Below, piece after piece: positions 43,566 to 53,913 of a stretch of DNA of 64,000 bases. Position 1 is the first letter of the stretch, and each line of letters opens with the position of its first letter. The position numbers and the translations under genes were made by a program. The notes under the pieces are model-generated. The model was not told the origin of the DNA, searched no databases, and saw only the letters and a program-made list of their open reading frames with translations. Source of the stretch: Rubrimonas sp036735545 (lineage in GTDB: Bacteria > Pseudomonadota > Alphaproteobacteria > Rhodobacterales > Rhodobacteraceae); contig DAINOD010000001.1 in NCBI GenBank assembly GCA_036735545.1, positions 86,661 to 150,660 of the forward strand, read 5' to 3'.

Positions 43566-45254
43566 ATGGCGGACGGCGGCGGCGCGGGCGGCGGCATGAC
43601 CTTCGAGGGGCGATCCATCGCCTTCCGCGAGGGCTGGACGGTCGCCGCGGCGCTCATCGCCGCCGGCGAGCGCGGGATGCGCGAGACCGCCGACGGCGGC
43701 CTGCGCTCGGTCTTCTGCGGCATGGGCGTCTGCCAGGACTGCCTCGTCGAGATCGACGGCGCCCCCAACCAGCGCGCCTGCCTCGCCAAGGCCCGCCCCG
43801 GCCTAGCCGTGCGCCGGCAGGCCGCGCGCGCCCGGCTCGACGCCGCGCCGCCGCTGGCCGCCCGCCCCGCCCGCGTGCTGCGGCCGGAACTGCTGGTGAT
43901 CGGCGGGGGCGCCGGGGGCTTGTCGGCGGCCGTCGCGGCGGCATCGGCGGGGGCCGAGGTGGTGGTGCTGGACGAGCGCGCCATGCCGGGCGGGCAATAC
44001 TACAAGCAGGCCGCCGCCGACGCGCCGCTCGACGCCCAGCAGGCCGACGGCGCGGCGCTGATCGCCCGCGCCCGCGCCGCCGGCGCGACTGTCCTGTCGG
44101 GCGTGGAGCTGTGGGGCGCCTTCGACGGCCCCGTCTTCGCCGCGACCGAACCCCAGGGCGCGCTGGTGATCCGCCCCCGCGCCGTCGTGATCGCCACCGG
44201 CGCCTATGAGCGGCCCGCGATCGTCCGCGGCTGGGAGGCGCCCGGCGTCATGACCACCGGCGCCGCGCAGACGCTGTGGCGCAGCCACCGCGCCCTGCCC
44301 GGAGCCCGCGTTCTGGTGGCAGGAAACGGGCCGCTGAACGCGCAGGTGGCGCTGGAGCTCGCCCGCGGCGGCGCGCAGGTCGCGGCTCTGGCCGAAGCCG
44401 CCCCGCCGCCCCGCGCCCGCCCCGCCGCCGCGCTGCGGCTCGCCGCCGCCGATCCCACGCTCGCGGCGAAGGGCGCGCGGCTGCTGGCCGGGCTGGCGGC
44501 GCGCGGCGTGCCGCTGCGCTGGGGCGCGCGGCTGGCGCGGGTCGAGGCGGTCGGCGGCGCGCTGCGCGCCACGCTGACGGACGGCGCGCGCTTCGACGTC
44601 GACGCGGTGCTGACCAACGAGGGCTTCCAGCCCTCGAACGAGGCGCTGCGGCTGCTGGGCTGCGCGATGGCGTGGGACGCGCGCTTCTCCCACCTGCGGG
44701 TGACACGCGACGCGGACATGCAGACCTCGGTGGCCGGCGTCTTCGCGGTCGGCGACTGCTGCGGCCTCGGCGGCGCGCCGGCGGCGGAGGCGGAAGGCGC
44801 CATCGCCGGCGCCGCCGCGGCCCGGGCGGTCGGGCGCGCGGCGCCGGACCCCGCCGCGGCGCGACGGGCGCTCAAGCGGGCGCGCGCCTTCCAGAGCGCG
44901 CTGTGGGCGCTCTACGCCGCCGCGCCGCGCGACCCCGCCGCGATGGAGCCCGAGACGCTGGTCTGCCGCTGCGAGGGCGTGCGGGCGCGCGACCTCGACG
45001 CGGCGCTGGCGACGCCGGCGGAGGAAGGGGGCCCGGCGGACATCGGCGCGGTGAAGCGGGCGACGCGGCTGGGCATGGGCCGCTGTCAGGGCCGCTATTG
45101 CGGGCCGCCGCTGGCGGAGCTGATGGCCGCGCGCCGGGGCGAGGCGCCGGGCGATCTGTCCTTCTTCGCCCCCCGCGCGCCGATCAAGCCGGTGCGCATT
45201 TCCGATGTGCTGGCCGCCGAAGCCGTGATCGAGGCGCTGCGCGATGACGGCTGA
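43566..45254 (+). CDS. HcnA-HcnB-type fusion oxidoreductase (2Fe-2S + FAD + BFD)
   Basis: This 562-residue protein joins modules usually encoded by two genes in HcnAB, opine oxidase and D-hydroxyproline dehydrogenase. A 2Fe-2S domain (about 10-85) has VFCGMGVCQDCLVEIDG and RACL. An FAD domain (from about 108) has LLVIGGGAGGLSAAVAAASAG, PGGQYYKQ, VIATGAYERP and FAVGDCCGLGG. A C-terminal bacterioferredoxin-like cluster domain (about 465-520) has LVCRCEGV and MGRCQGRYCGP. It probably dehydrogenates an imino/amino acid or an opine-like substrate. The HcnC/DAO partner is not nearby. The start at 43566 is supported by GGACAGG; ATG at 43596 is an alternative. Confidence 0.87.
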   Translation: MADGGGAGGGMTFEGRSIAFREGWTVAAALIAAGERGMRETADGGLRSVFCGMGVCQDCLVEIDGAPNQRACLAKARPGLAVRRQAARARLDAAPPLAARPARVLRPELLVIGGGAGGLSAAVAAASAGAEVVVLDERAMPGGQYYKQAAADAPLDAQQADGAALIARARAAGATVLSGVELWGAFDGPVFAATEPQGALVIRPRAVVIATGAYERPAIVRGWEAPGVMTTGAAQTLWRSHRALPGARVLVAGNGPLNAQVALELARGGAQVAALAEAAPPPRARPAAALRLAAADPTLAAKGARLLAGLAARGVPLRWGARLARVEAVGGALRATLTDGARFDVDAVLTNEGFQPSNEALRLLGCAMAWDARFSHLRVTRDADMQTSVAGVFAVGDCCGLGGAPAAEAEGAIAGAAAARAVGRAAPDPAAARRALKRARAFQSALWALYAAAPRDPAAMEPETLVCRCEGVRARDLDAALATPAEEGGPADIGAVKRATRLGMGRCQGRYCGPPLAELMAARRGEAPGDLSFFAPRAPIKPVRISDVLAAEAVIEALRDDG

Positions 45255-46155
45255 TCCGAAAACCCCCGTCGCCCCGCAGCCGCCCTGGGCCTGGCCCGAG
45301 ACGACGTGGCGCGCGCTGGCCGCCCGCGCCACCCCCGGCCGGGCGCTGCGACCGAGGACCTGGCCCGGCGGCGCGCGCGCCTGCGTGGCGCTGTCCTTCG
45401 ACTGCGACCACGAGACCTTCGAGATGGGAGCCGGCGGCGAGGCCCTCGGCCGCATCGCCTGGGGCGCCTTCGGCCGGCGCGCGGGCGTCCCCCGGGTGCT
45501 GGACGTGCTGGCGCGGGAGGGCGCGCCGGCCACGTTCTTCATGCCCGCGGTGGTCGCCCTGCTCGACCCCGACGAGCCGCGCCGCATCCGCGACGCCGGC
45601 CACGAGATCGGCCTGCACGGCTGGATCCACGAGAACAACAGCCTGCTCGACGCCGAGACCGAGCGCACGCTGATGCTGCGGGCGCGCGACGCGATGACGG
45701 ATGTGCTGGGCGCCGAGCCGGTCGGCTTCCGCTCGGCGAACTGGGACCTCTCGGCCCATACGCTCGGGATCGTGCGGGAGATGGGGCTGCGCTACGACAG
45801 CTCGCTGATGTCGGACGACGCCTGCTACGAACTGGTTCTCGACGGCGCCCCCAGCGGGATCGTGGAGATACCCGTGGACTGGGTGCGCGACGACGCCGCC
45901 TATCTGATGTTCAACCGCAACCCGCCGGCGCGGCCCTGGCTGGCGCCCGAGGACGTGCTTGCGATCTTCCTGCGCGAACTCGACGGCGCGCTGGCCGAGG
46001 GCGGGGTCTGCCAGCTCGTCATGCACCCCTTCGTGATCGGCTACCGCTCGCGCCTGTTCATCCTCGAGCGGCTGATCGCCCACGCGAAGGCCCACGGCCC
46101 GGTGTGGTTCGCCACCCACGCCGAGCTTGCGGCGTGGGTGCGCGAGGCGCGCTGA
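45244..46155 (+). CDS. Polysaccharide deacetylase-family protein
   Basis: This 303-residue protein has the NodB-homology fold. The metal Asp is in LSFDCDHETFE, and the His pair in IGLHGWIHENNSLLD (His-x3-His). FRSANWDLSAHTL and MHPFVIGYRSRLFILERLI follow. Such soluble members without a signal peptide include amidohydrolases such as PuuE-type allantoinase, so a cytoplasmic C-N hydrolase acting on a small molecule is more likely than a cell-wall enzyme. It overlaps the HcnAB-like gene by 11 bp and so belongs to the same pathway. Confidence 0.87.
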   Translation: MTADPKTPVAPQPPWAWPETTWRALAARATPGRALRPRTWPGGARACVALSFDCDHETFEMGAGGEALGRIAWGAFGRRAGVPRVLDVLAREGAPATFFMPAVVALLDPDEPRRIRDAGHEIGLHGWIHENNSLLDAETERTLMLRARDAMTDVLGAEPVGFRSANWDLSAHTLGIVREMGLRYDSSLMSDDACYELVLDGAPSGIVEIPVDWVRDDAAYLMFNRNPPARPWLAPEDVLAIFLRELDGALAEGGVCQLVMHPFVIGYRSRLFILERLIAHAKAHGPVWFATHAELAAWVREAR

Positions 46156-46156
46156 G

Positions 46157-47131
46157 CTACTGCGCCTTCGCCGCCTCGATTTTGGCCACCAGCGCCTCGC
46201 CGCCCGGGGCGCCGGCGAGAATGGTGGGATAGGACGCCCGCGCCGCGGCCATGAAGGGCTCCAGATCGGGCTCGGTCACCGTGACGCCCATCTCGCGCAC
46301 CTTGGCCAGCCCCGCCTCGTTCAGCCGCTGGTGCTCGGCCAGCCCGTGCCCGATGGCGTCGCGCGCGGCCTCGCGCACAAGCGCCTGCGTCTCGGCCGGC
46401 AGGCCCTCGAAGCGCGCCTTGCCCATGACGAAGACGGTGGTGGACTGGTGCACCTTGGTCAGCGCATAGGCGCCGATGGCCTCGACGAAGCGGTCGGCGA
46501 CCACGGCGTCGGGCGAGATCTCCAGCCCGTCCACGACCCCGTTCTGGATGGCGAGGAACACCTCGCCATAGGCCATCGGCGTCGGCTGGGCGCCGAGCGC
46601 GTTGTAGGCCTCGACGAAGCCCGGGGTCTGCAGCACGCGCAGCTTGAGGTTGCGCAGATCCTCCACCGCCTCGACCGGCTGGCGCGTGGCGAGGTTGCGC
46701 TCGAAGATCGCGCCCCAGCCGAGGCCGGTCATGCCGAACTCGTCCAGCAGCCCCAGCATCTCGTCGCCGGTCGGGCCCTGCAGGATGCGGTTGGCCTGGG
46801 CGTTGTCGTCGAACAGGTAGGGCAGCGACAGCACCCGGAAGTCCGGCACCACCGTCTCCAGCGACGAGCCGCCGACGAAGGCGCCGTCCAGAACCCCGGT
46901 GCGGACCGACTGGATCAGCCGCCCCTCGTTGCCCGCCTGCCCGCAGCACTGGATGTTGACGGTGATCGCGCCGCCGGAACGCTCCTCGGCCAGCTCCTTG
47001 AAGCGGGCGAATATCGCCTGATAGGCGCTGGCCTCGCTGAGAACATGGGCGAGGTTGATCGTGGTCTGCGCCGCGGCGGACGTCGCCGCGAGGCTCGCCC
47101 CGACGATCAGGGCGGCGGTCAGCTTCTTCAT
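46157..47131 (-). CDS. TRAP transporter substrate-binding protein (DctP family)
   Basis: This 324-residue periplasmic protein has a signal peptide (LIVGASLAATSAAAQT). Its DctP fold is visible in INLAHVLSEASAYQAIFARFKELAEERSGG, the ligand Arg in LKLRVLQTPGFVEAYNALGAQPTPMAYGEVFLAIQNGVVDG, and VHQSTTVFVMGK. Unusually, the segment normally reading P-x-G-Q-L-G is IQCCGQAGNEG, with a Cys pair that may form a disulfide. It is third in the QMP operon and converges, one base apart, with the deacetylase. The ligand is probably a carboxylate, but it is not known. Confidence 0.92.
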   Translation of the reverse strand: MKKLTAALIVGASLAATSAAAQTTINLAHVLSEASAYQAIFARFKELAEERSGGAITVNIQCCGQAGNEGRLIQSVRTGVLDGAFVGGSSLETVVPDFRVLSLPYLFDDNAQANRILQGPTGDEMLGLLDEFGMTGLGWGAIFERNLATRQPVEAVEDLRNLKLRVLQTPGFVEAYNALGAQPTPMAYGEVFLAIQNGVVDGLEISPDAVVADRFVEAIGAYALTKVHQSTTVFVMGKARFEGLPAETQALVREAARDAIGHGLAEHQRLNEAGLAKVREMGVTVTEPDLEPFMAAARASYPTILAGAPGGEALVAKIEAAKAQ

Positions 47132-47168
47132 GGGTTTCTCCTCCTCTGTTGCGTGTCGGACCGGCCCG

Positions 47169-48440
47169 TCAGCGGATCAGCGCCAGCGTCAGGACGGGCA
47201 GGAAGGTGATCGCCATCAGGTTGGCCACCAGGACGGCGAGAAAGATCGAAAGCGGGCGCATGAGCTCCTCCATCCGCACGCGCGCGATGCCGCAGGCGAT
47301 GAAGAGGTTCACCCCCACCGGCGGCGTCGTCATGCCGATGGCGAGGTTCACGATCATCACCACGCCGAAATGCACCGGATCGATGCCGAAGGCCGCGGCG
47401 ATGGGCGCGAGGATCGGGCCCAGGATGATGATGGCCGCGAAGGTCTCCATGAACATGCCGACGACCAGCAGGAACAGGTTCATCAGCAGCAGGAAGGTCC
47501 AGGGGTCCCTGGCGACCGCCGAGATCGCCCGCGCGACCGCCTGCGGCGCGCCGAGCAGCGTCAGCGCGAAGGCGAAGGTGGCGGCGAAGCCGACGATGAT
47601 CATCACGACCGCCGCCGTCACCGCCGCCTCGGCGAAGACCCGGCCGACGTCGCGCAGCGAAAGCTCGCGGTAGACGCAGACGCCGATCAGCAGCGCATAG
47701 GCCACGGCGACCACGGCCGCCTCGGTGGCGGTGAAGACGCCGCCGTAGATGCCGCCGAGGATGATCACCGGCATCAGCAGCGACAGCGCGGCGCGGCGGG
47801 TGGCCGCGCCCACGTCGCGCGCCCAGACCGCGGGGCTCACCCGGCGGTCGACGCCGTAGCCCTTCACCCGCGCGATGATGGTGGTGGTGACGATCAGCGA
47901 AAGTCCGATCATCAGCCCGGGCAAAAGCCCGCCGATGAAAAGCTCGGTGATCGAGCCGCCGGTGATGACGGCGAAGATCACCATCGGCACGGACGGCGGC
48001 AGGATCACCCCCAGCTCGCCCGAGGACGCCACCACGGACGCCGAGAACGGCCGCGGATAGCGCTGGCGCTCGAGCTGCGGCACCAGCACCGAGCCGATGG
48101 CCGCGGCGGTGGCGGCGGAGGAGCCGGAGATGGTGGCGAACAGCATCGAGGTGAGCACCACGGCCGCCGCGAGGCCCCCCGGCAGCCAGCCCACCACCGC
48201 GATGGCGAAGCCCACGAGGCGGTCGGCGATGCCGCCGTGCTGCATCAGCTTGCCCGCTAGCACATAGAGCGGCAGCGCCATCAGGGCGAAGCTGTCGAGG
48301 CTGTCGAACACCACCTGCGGCAGCGCGATCAGCGGAATGCCGCGCTCGATCAGCGTCGGCAGCGCGGCCATGCCCAGCGCCAGCGCGATGGGCACGCCGG
48401 CGGCGAAAAGCGCGATCAGGGCGATCAGCGGCAGCGCCAC
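47169..48440 (-). CDS. TRAP transporter large permease (DctM family)
   Basis: This 423-residue protein has about twelve membrane segments and is of the ion transporter-superfamily type. FAAGVPIALALGMAAL, FATISGSSAATAAAIGSVLVPQL, GELGVILPPSVPMVIFAV and GMFMETFAAIIILGPILAPIA are hallmark stretches. It couples sodium influx to solute uptake with the DctQ and DctP partners. The start is a GTG, 4 bp after the DctQ stop. A 37-bp spacer separates it from the binding-protein gene. Confidence 0.93.
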   Translation of the reverse strand: MALPLIALIALFAAGVPIALALGMAALPTLIERGIPLIALPQVVFDSLDSFALMALPLYVLAGKLMQHGGIADRLVGFAIAVVGWLPGGLAAAVVLTSMLFATISGSSAATAAAIGSVLVPQLERQRYPRPFSASVVASSGELGVILPPSVPMVIFAVITGGSITELFIGGLLPGLMIGLSLIVTTTIIARVKGYGVDRRVSPAVWARDVGAATRRAALSLLMPVIILGGIYGGVFTATEAAVVAVAYALLIGVCVYRELSLRDVGRVFAEAAVTAAVVMIIVGFAATFAFALTLLGAPQAVARAISAVARDPWTFLLLMNLFLLVVGMFMETFAAIIILGPILAPIAAAFGIDPVHFGVVMIVNLAIGMTTPPVGVNLFIACGIARVRMEELMRPLSIFLAVLVANLMAITFLPVLTLALIR

Positions 48441-48444
48441 GGGC

Positions 48445-48969
48445 TCAGCTCCCCACCAGCCCGCCGATCTCGCGGATGTCGCGCCTGTCCAGCACGGCCT
48501 CCGCGATCAGGGCGAGGGTGTTGAGGATCATCACCGCCGCGCCTGCCGGCATCGCCCAGTAGACGAGGCTCTTGGGGATCTGGGTGACGGGGCTGGTCTC
48601 GGTGCGGCCCAGCTCGACGAACGGCAGGCCGACATGGATCAGCAGCGCGAAGAAGCCGACGCACAGCGCGAGCGCGGCGTAGCGCAGCCCCTGCCCCAGC
48701 CGGCCCGGCAACGCCTGCACGATCAATTCCAGCGCGATGAGCTGCGCCTTGCGGCAGCCGACGCCGGCGCCGAGGAAAACCATCCAGATCAGCGCATAGC
48801 GGGCCAGTTCCTCGGTCCACGGCGCGCTGACGTTCAGGCCGAAGGCGGTCAACACGAAGCGCACCGCCACCTGCGCCAGCACCGCCGCGGTCACCACGCC
48901 CAGCAGCAGCGCCACGACAGCGGTCAGCAGCGCGTTCAGCGCGTCCACCGCGCGCAGGATCAGGCGCAT
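48445..48969 (-). CDS. TRAP transporter small permease (DctQ family)
   Basis: This 174-residue protein has four membrane segments and is the small partner of DctM. The signature WTEELARYALIWMVFLGAGVGCRKAQLIALELI is visible in the middle. It is the first gene of the operon. The divergent space upstream (48970-49088) carries the GTGCGC direct repeat at 49052-49076. Confidence 0.92.
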   Translation of the reverse strand: MRLILRAVDALNALLTAVVALLLGVVTAAVLAQVAVRFVLTAFGLNVSAPWTEELARYALIWMVFLGAGVGCRKAQLIALELIVQALPGRLGQGLRYAALALCVGFFALLIHVGLPFVELGRTETSPVTQIPKSLVYWAMPAGAAVMILNTLALIAEAVLDRRDIREIGGLVGS

Positions 48970-49051
48970 CGCGCCCCGGTCGCCTCAGCCGCCATCGCCC
49001 GTCCCGCTCTCCGACGCCTCTTGCTGCGCCACGCTCGCCAATCGCCGGACT

Positions 49052-49085
49052 GTGCGCAATAAGAATTTCTGTGCGCGGTGCGCAC
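49052..49085. promoter_or_regulatory. Direct repeat GTGCGC-N13-GTGCGC plus dyad, TRAP promoter
   Basis: GTGCGC at 49052-49057 recurs at 49071-49076 (19-bp period), and the second copy forms a perfect dyad GTGCGC-GGT-GCGCAC to 49085. The spacer AATAAGAATTTCT is A/T-rich, suggesting overlap with a promoter for the minus-strand TRAP operon. The same repeat pair lies before the ene-reductase/HcnAB genes. Confidence 0.5.
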
Positions 49086-49088
49086 GGA

Positions 49089-51524
<2,436 letters not shown>

Positions 51525-51563
51525 TTCGGGTCTCCCGGTGCATGAGTCGGGACTTGTCTGGGG

Positions 51564-51585
51564 CTTCCAGCGGCAGGAAGGTCAA
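51564..51585 (-). promoter_or_regulatory. CueR operator/promoter of the copper ATPase
   Basis: CTTCC (51564-51568) and GGAAG (51576-51580) form a dyad with a 7-bp spacer. On the minus strand, TTGACC (51585-51580) is a -35, and CAGACA (51560-51555) is a weak -10 after 19 bp. The long spacer spanned by a dyad is the mark of MerR-family promoters, and the arms resemble ACCTTCC-N7-GGAAGGT known for CueR. Confidence 0.7.
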
Positions 51586-51611
51586 GCCCCGGTTTTAGGA
51601 GAGGACGGCCC

Positions 51612-52044
51612 ATGACCATCGGAGAGGCGGCGGCGGCCAGCGGCCTGCCCGCCAAGACCATCCGCTACTATGAGGAGATCGGGCTGGTGACGGCCCACCG
51701 ATCCGCCAACGGCTATCGCGACTACGGGCCGGAGGCGGTGCGATTTCTCGCCTTCGTCGCGCGCGCCCGCGATCTCGGCTTCTCCATCGAGGACTGCCGC
51801 GCGTTGCTGGCGCTGTGGCGCGACCGGGCGCGGGCGAGCGCGGAGGTGCGCGCCATCGCCGAGGAGCACCTCGCCGGCGTCGACCGCAAGATCGCCGAAC
51901 TGCAGGGGATGCGCCGGACGCTGGCGCATCTGGTGGAGACCTGCCACGGCGACGCAAGGCCGGACTGCCCGATCCTCGACGGCCTGGCGCCGGACGGGGC
52001 CGCGCCGGCAGGGCGGGGCGTCACTTCCGGCTCTGGCCCTGCGA
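51612..52044 (+). CDS. cueR: CueR-type copper-responsive MerR regulator, 3' end in gap
   Basis: The 144 visible residues show a MerR N-terminus (MTIGEAAAASGLPAKTIRYYEEIGLV), a dimerisation coiled coil (EEHLAGVDRKIAELQGMRRTL) and the metal loop CHGDARPDCPIL. In this loop two Cys seven residues apart bind Cu(I), as in CueR. The frame runs on into the 100-N gap; about 20 residues past the second Cys are visible, so only the extreme C-terminus is missing. An AGGAGAGGA ribosome site precedes the ATG. It activates the divergent copper ATPase. Confidence 0.92.
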
Positions 52045-52144
52045 NNNNNNNNNNNNNNNNNNNNNNNNNNNNNNNNNNNNNNNNNNNNNNNNNNNNNNNN
52101 NNNNNNNNNNNNNNNNNNNNNNNNNNNNNNNNNNNNNNNNNNNN
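52045..52144. other. Assembly gap (100 N)
   Basis: Exactly 100 N between the 3' ends of cueR and the transglutaminase gene. Unlike the first gap, the flanks are not duplicated, so real sequence of unknown length is probably missing. It could contain further genes. Confidence 0.99.
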
Positions 52145-52967
52145 GAGACTGGCCGGCGGTCGGCGCCGGAGTTATGCTGACCTTGGCGGTCATCACCTCC
52201 GCCGCCACCCCGTCTGCATGGCCGCGGATCGGCGCTGCGTCGCCGGCGTCAAGGCCCGAGCAGAGGCGGATATAGGCGTCGGTCGGGCAGAGGTCGTTGG
52301 CCGGGTCGAAGCCGACCCAGCCCAGGCCCTCAACCCAGATCTCGCCCCAGGCGTGGGTGGCGAGGTCGTCGGCGCCCTCGGGCGAGGGCAGGTAGTATCC
52401 GGCCACGTAGCGCGCGGGCCAGCCAAGCGAGCGGGCCGCCGCGATCAGCACGTGGGCGTGGTCCTGGCAGACCCCCTTGCCGGCGGCCAGCGCCGCGGCG
52501 GCGGTGGCGCCGGCGTCGGAGGAGCCAGGCTCGTAGGCGATGCGGGCGGTCACGAGGTCCTGCAGCGCATGGGCGCGCGCCAGCGGGCCGCCGCCCTGCG
52601 CGTCAGCCTCGCGCGCCAGCGCGGCGATGGCGGCGTCGGCGCGGGTGCGGGGGGTCTCGCGCAGGCAGACGCCCGGTTTCAGCGGGGCGCGGTGGCCGCG
52701 CAGCACGCCCGCGAGGTCGTGGGTCTCCACCGTCCCCTCGGCGACGACCTCCACGGCCTCCACGCCGCCGCGCAGGAACAGGGTGGCCACGCCGTCGCCG
52801 TAGCCGTTCACGAAATCGGCCTTCGCCTCGCGCCCGTTGAGCGTCACGCGCCAGTCCAGCGGCCGCTGCCCCTCGAAGACGGACGGGAACAGCTTCAGCC
52901 GCATCGCGACGGCCGATACCTTGGGCTCGTAGGCGTAGGTCGTGACATGGCGGACGGCGAGCTTCAT
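52145..52967 (-). CDS. Transglutaminase-like protein of the CP-ATP-grasp cassette, 3' end in gap
   Basis: The visible 274 residues begin MKLAVRHVTTYAYEPKV, the usual bacterial transglutaminase N-terminal domain. The triad follows: Cys in GKGVCQDHAHVLIAAARSLGWPARYVAGY, His in ATHAWGEIWVEGLGWVGFDP, and Asp in that last motif. GLDAGDAAPIRG near the end is a family mark. Only a few C-terminal residues are lost in the gap. It follows the alpha-E gene by 7 bp in a three-gene cassette predicted to make or process a peptide tag. Confidence 0.92.
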
Positions 52968-52974
52968 GAGGCGC

Positions 52975-53913
52975 CTAGAAATGATAGGCCGCGGCGATCT
53001 CGCCGGTCAGCCGGTTGTTGCGCGCGATCATCCGGGTCAGGAACTCGTGCAACCCGTCGTGAAAGATCGCGCCGATGTCGAGATCGGCGAGCAACGCCAC
53101 GGTCTCGCCCGCGGTCATGTGGCAGGCGTGCCGCTCGCCATAGCCTCGGGCCAGCCGGTCGAGCACCGCGACGCTCTCGTCGCAGCAATAGGCGAGGGAG
53201 CGAGGGCAGGCGCGGCTGAGAATGAGAAAATCCGCGATGCGCCACGGCGAGAAGTCGCCGCGATAGACCCAATGATAGGCCCTGAGCGCCGAGGTGGCCA
53301 TAAGAACGCTGGTCCACTGGTGCCGGTCGCGCCCGCCGCCGACCACGTCGGTCTCGGGCAAAAGCACGTAATGCTTCACGTCGAGCAGCCGCAGCGTCAT
53401 GTCGGCCCGCTCGATGTAGAGCCCGAGCCGGGTGAAATCGTAGCGGTCGTCGCGCAGGGCCGTGGCCTCGTAGGCGCCGCGGAACTGGGCGCAGCGGCCC
53501 TTCACCCAGTCCAGCGTCTGGGGCAGTTCGCGCACCACGGCCGTCTCGGTCAGATCGCCGAGCCTGAGCCACGCCTCGTTCAGCGTCTCCCAGGCCTGCG
53601 TCGTCAGCGCGGTGCGCACGCTGCGCGCGTTCTGGCGCGCGCGGTCGAGGCAGGAGACGATGGAGGACGGGTTGTCTCGGTCCAGCACCAGCCCCGCCAC
53701 GACGGCGCGCTCGTCGGGGTCGCGCCCGGCGAAGTGGCCTGCGCAGCCCGCGGCGGCCATGACGGAGAGCCATTCCTCGCGGTGGCCCTCGGTCGAGTTC
53801 GGCAACATGGCCATGCGCCGCCCCATCTCGACAAGGCGGGCCATGGCCTCGGCGCGCTCGAGATAGCGGGCCATCCAGAACAGGTCGGAGGCGGTGCGGC
53901 TGAGCGTGGCCAT
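52975..53913 (-). CDS. Alpha-E domain protein (DUF403)
   Basis: This 312-residue, mostly helical protein of the alpha-E family starts ATLSRTASDLFWMARYLERAEAMARLVEMG, as usual, and has IERADMTLRLLDVKHYVLLP and DFLILSRACPRSLAYCCDESV. The biochemical role is unknown; it is always found beside a circularly permuted ATP-grasp protein and a transglutaminase. Its ATG shares one base with the stop of the ATP-grasp gene, so translation is coupled. Confidence 0.92.
   Translation of the reverse strand: MATLSRTASDLFWMARYLERAEAMARLVEMGRRMAMLPNSTEGHREEWLSVMAAAGCAGHFAGRDPDERAVVAGLVLDRDNPSSIVSCLDRARQNARSVRTALTTQAWETLNEAWLRLGDLTETAVVRELPQTLDWVKGRCAQFRGAYEATALRDDRYDFTRLGLYIERADMTLRLLDVKHYVLLPETDVVGGGRDRHQWTSVLMATSALRAYHWVYRGDFSPWRIADFLILSRACPRSLAYCCDESVAVLDRLARGYGERHACHMTAGETVALLADLDIGAIFHDGLHEFLTRMIARNNRLTGEIAAAYHF

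Noticed and set aside
52021..52170. Duplicated flanks at gap 2
   Set aside because: I compared both sides and found no shared sequence, so this gap differs from the first.
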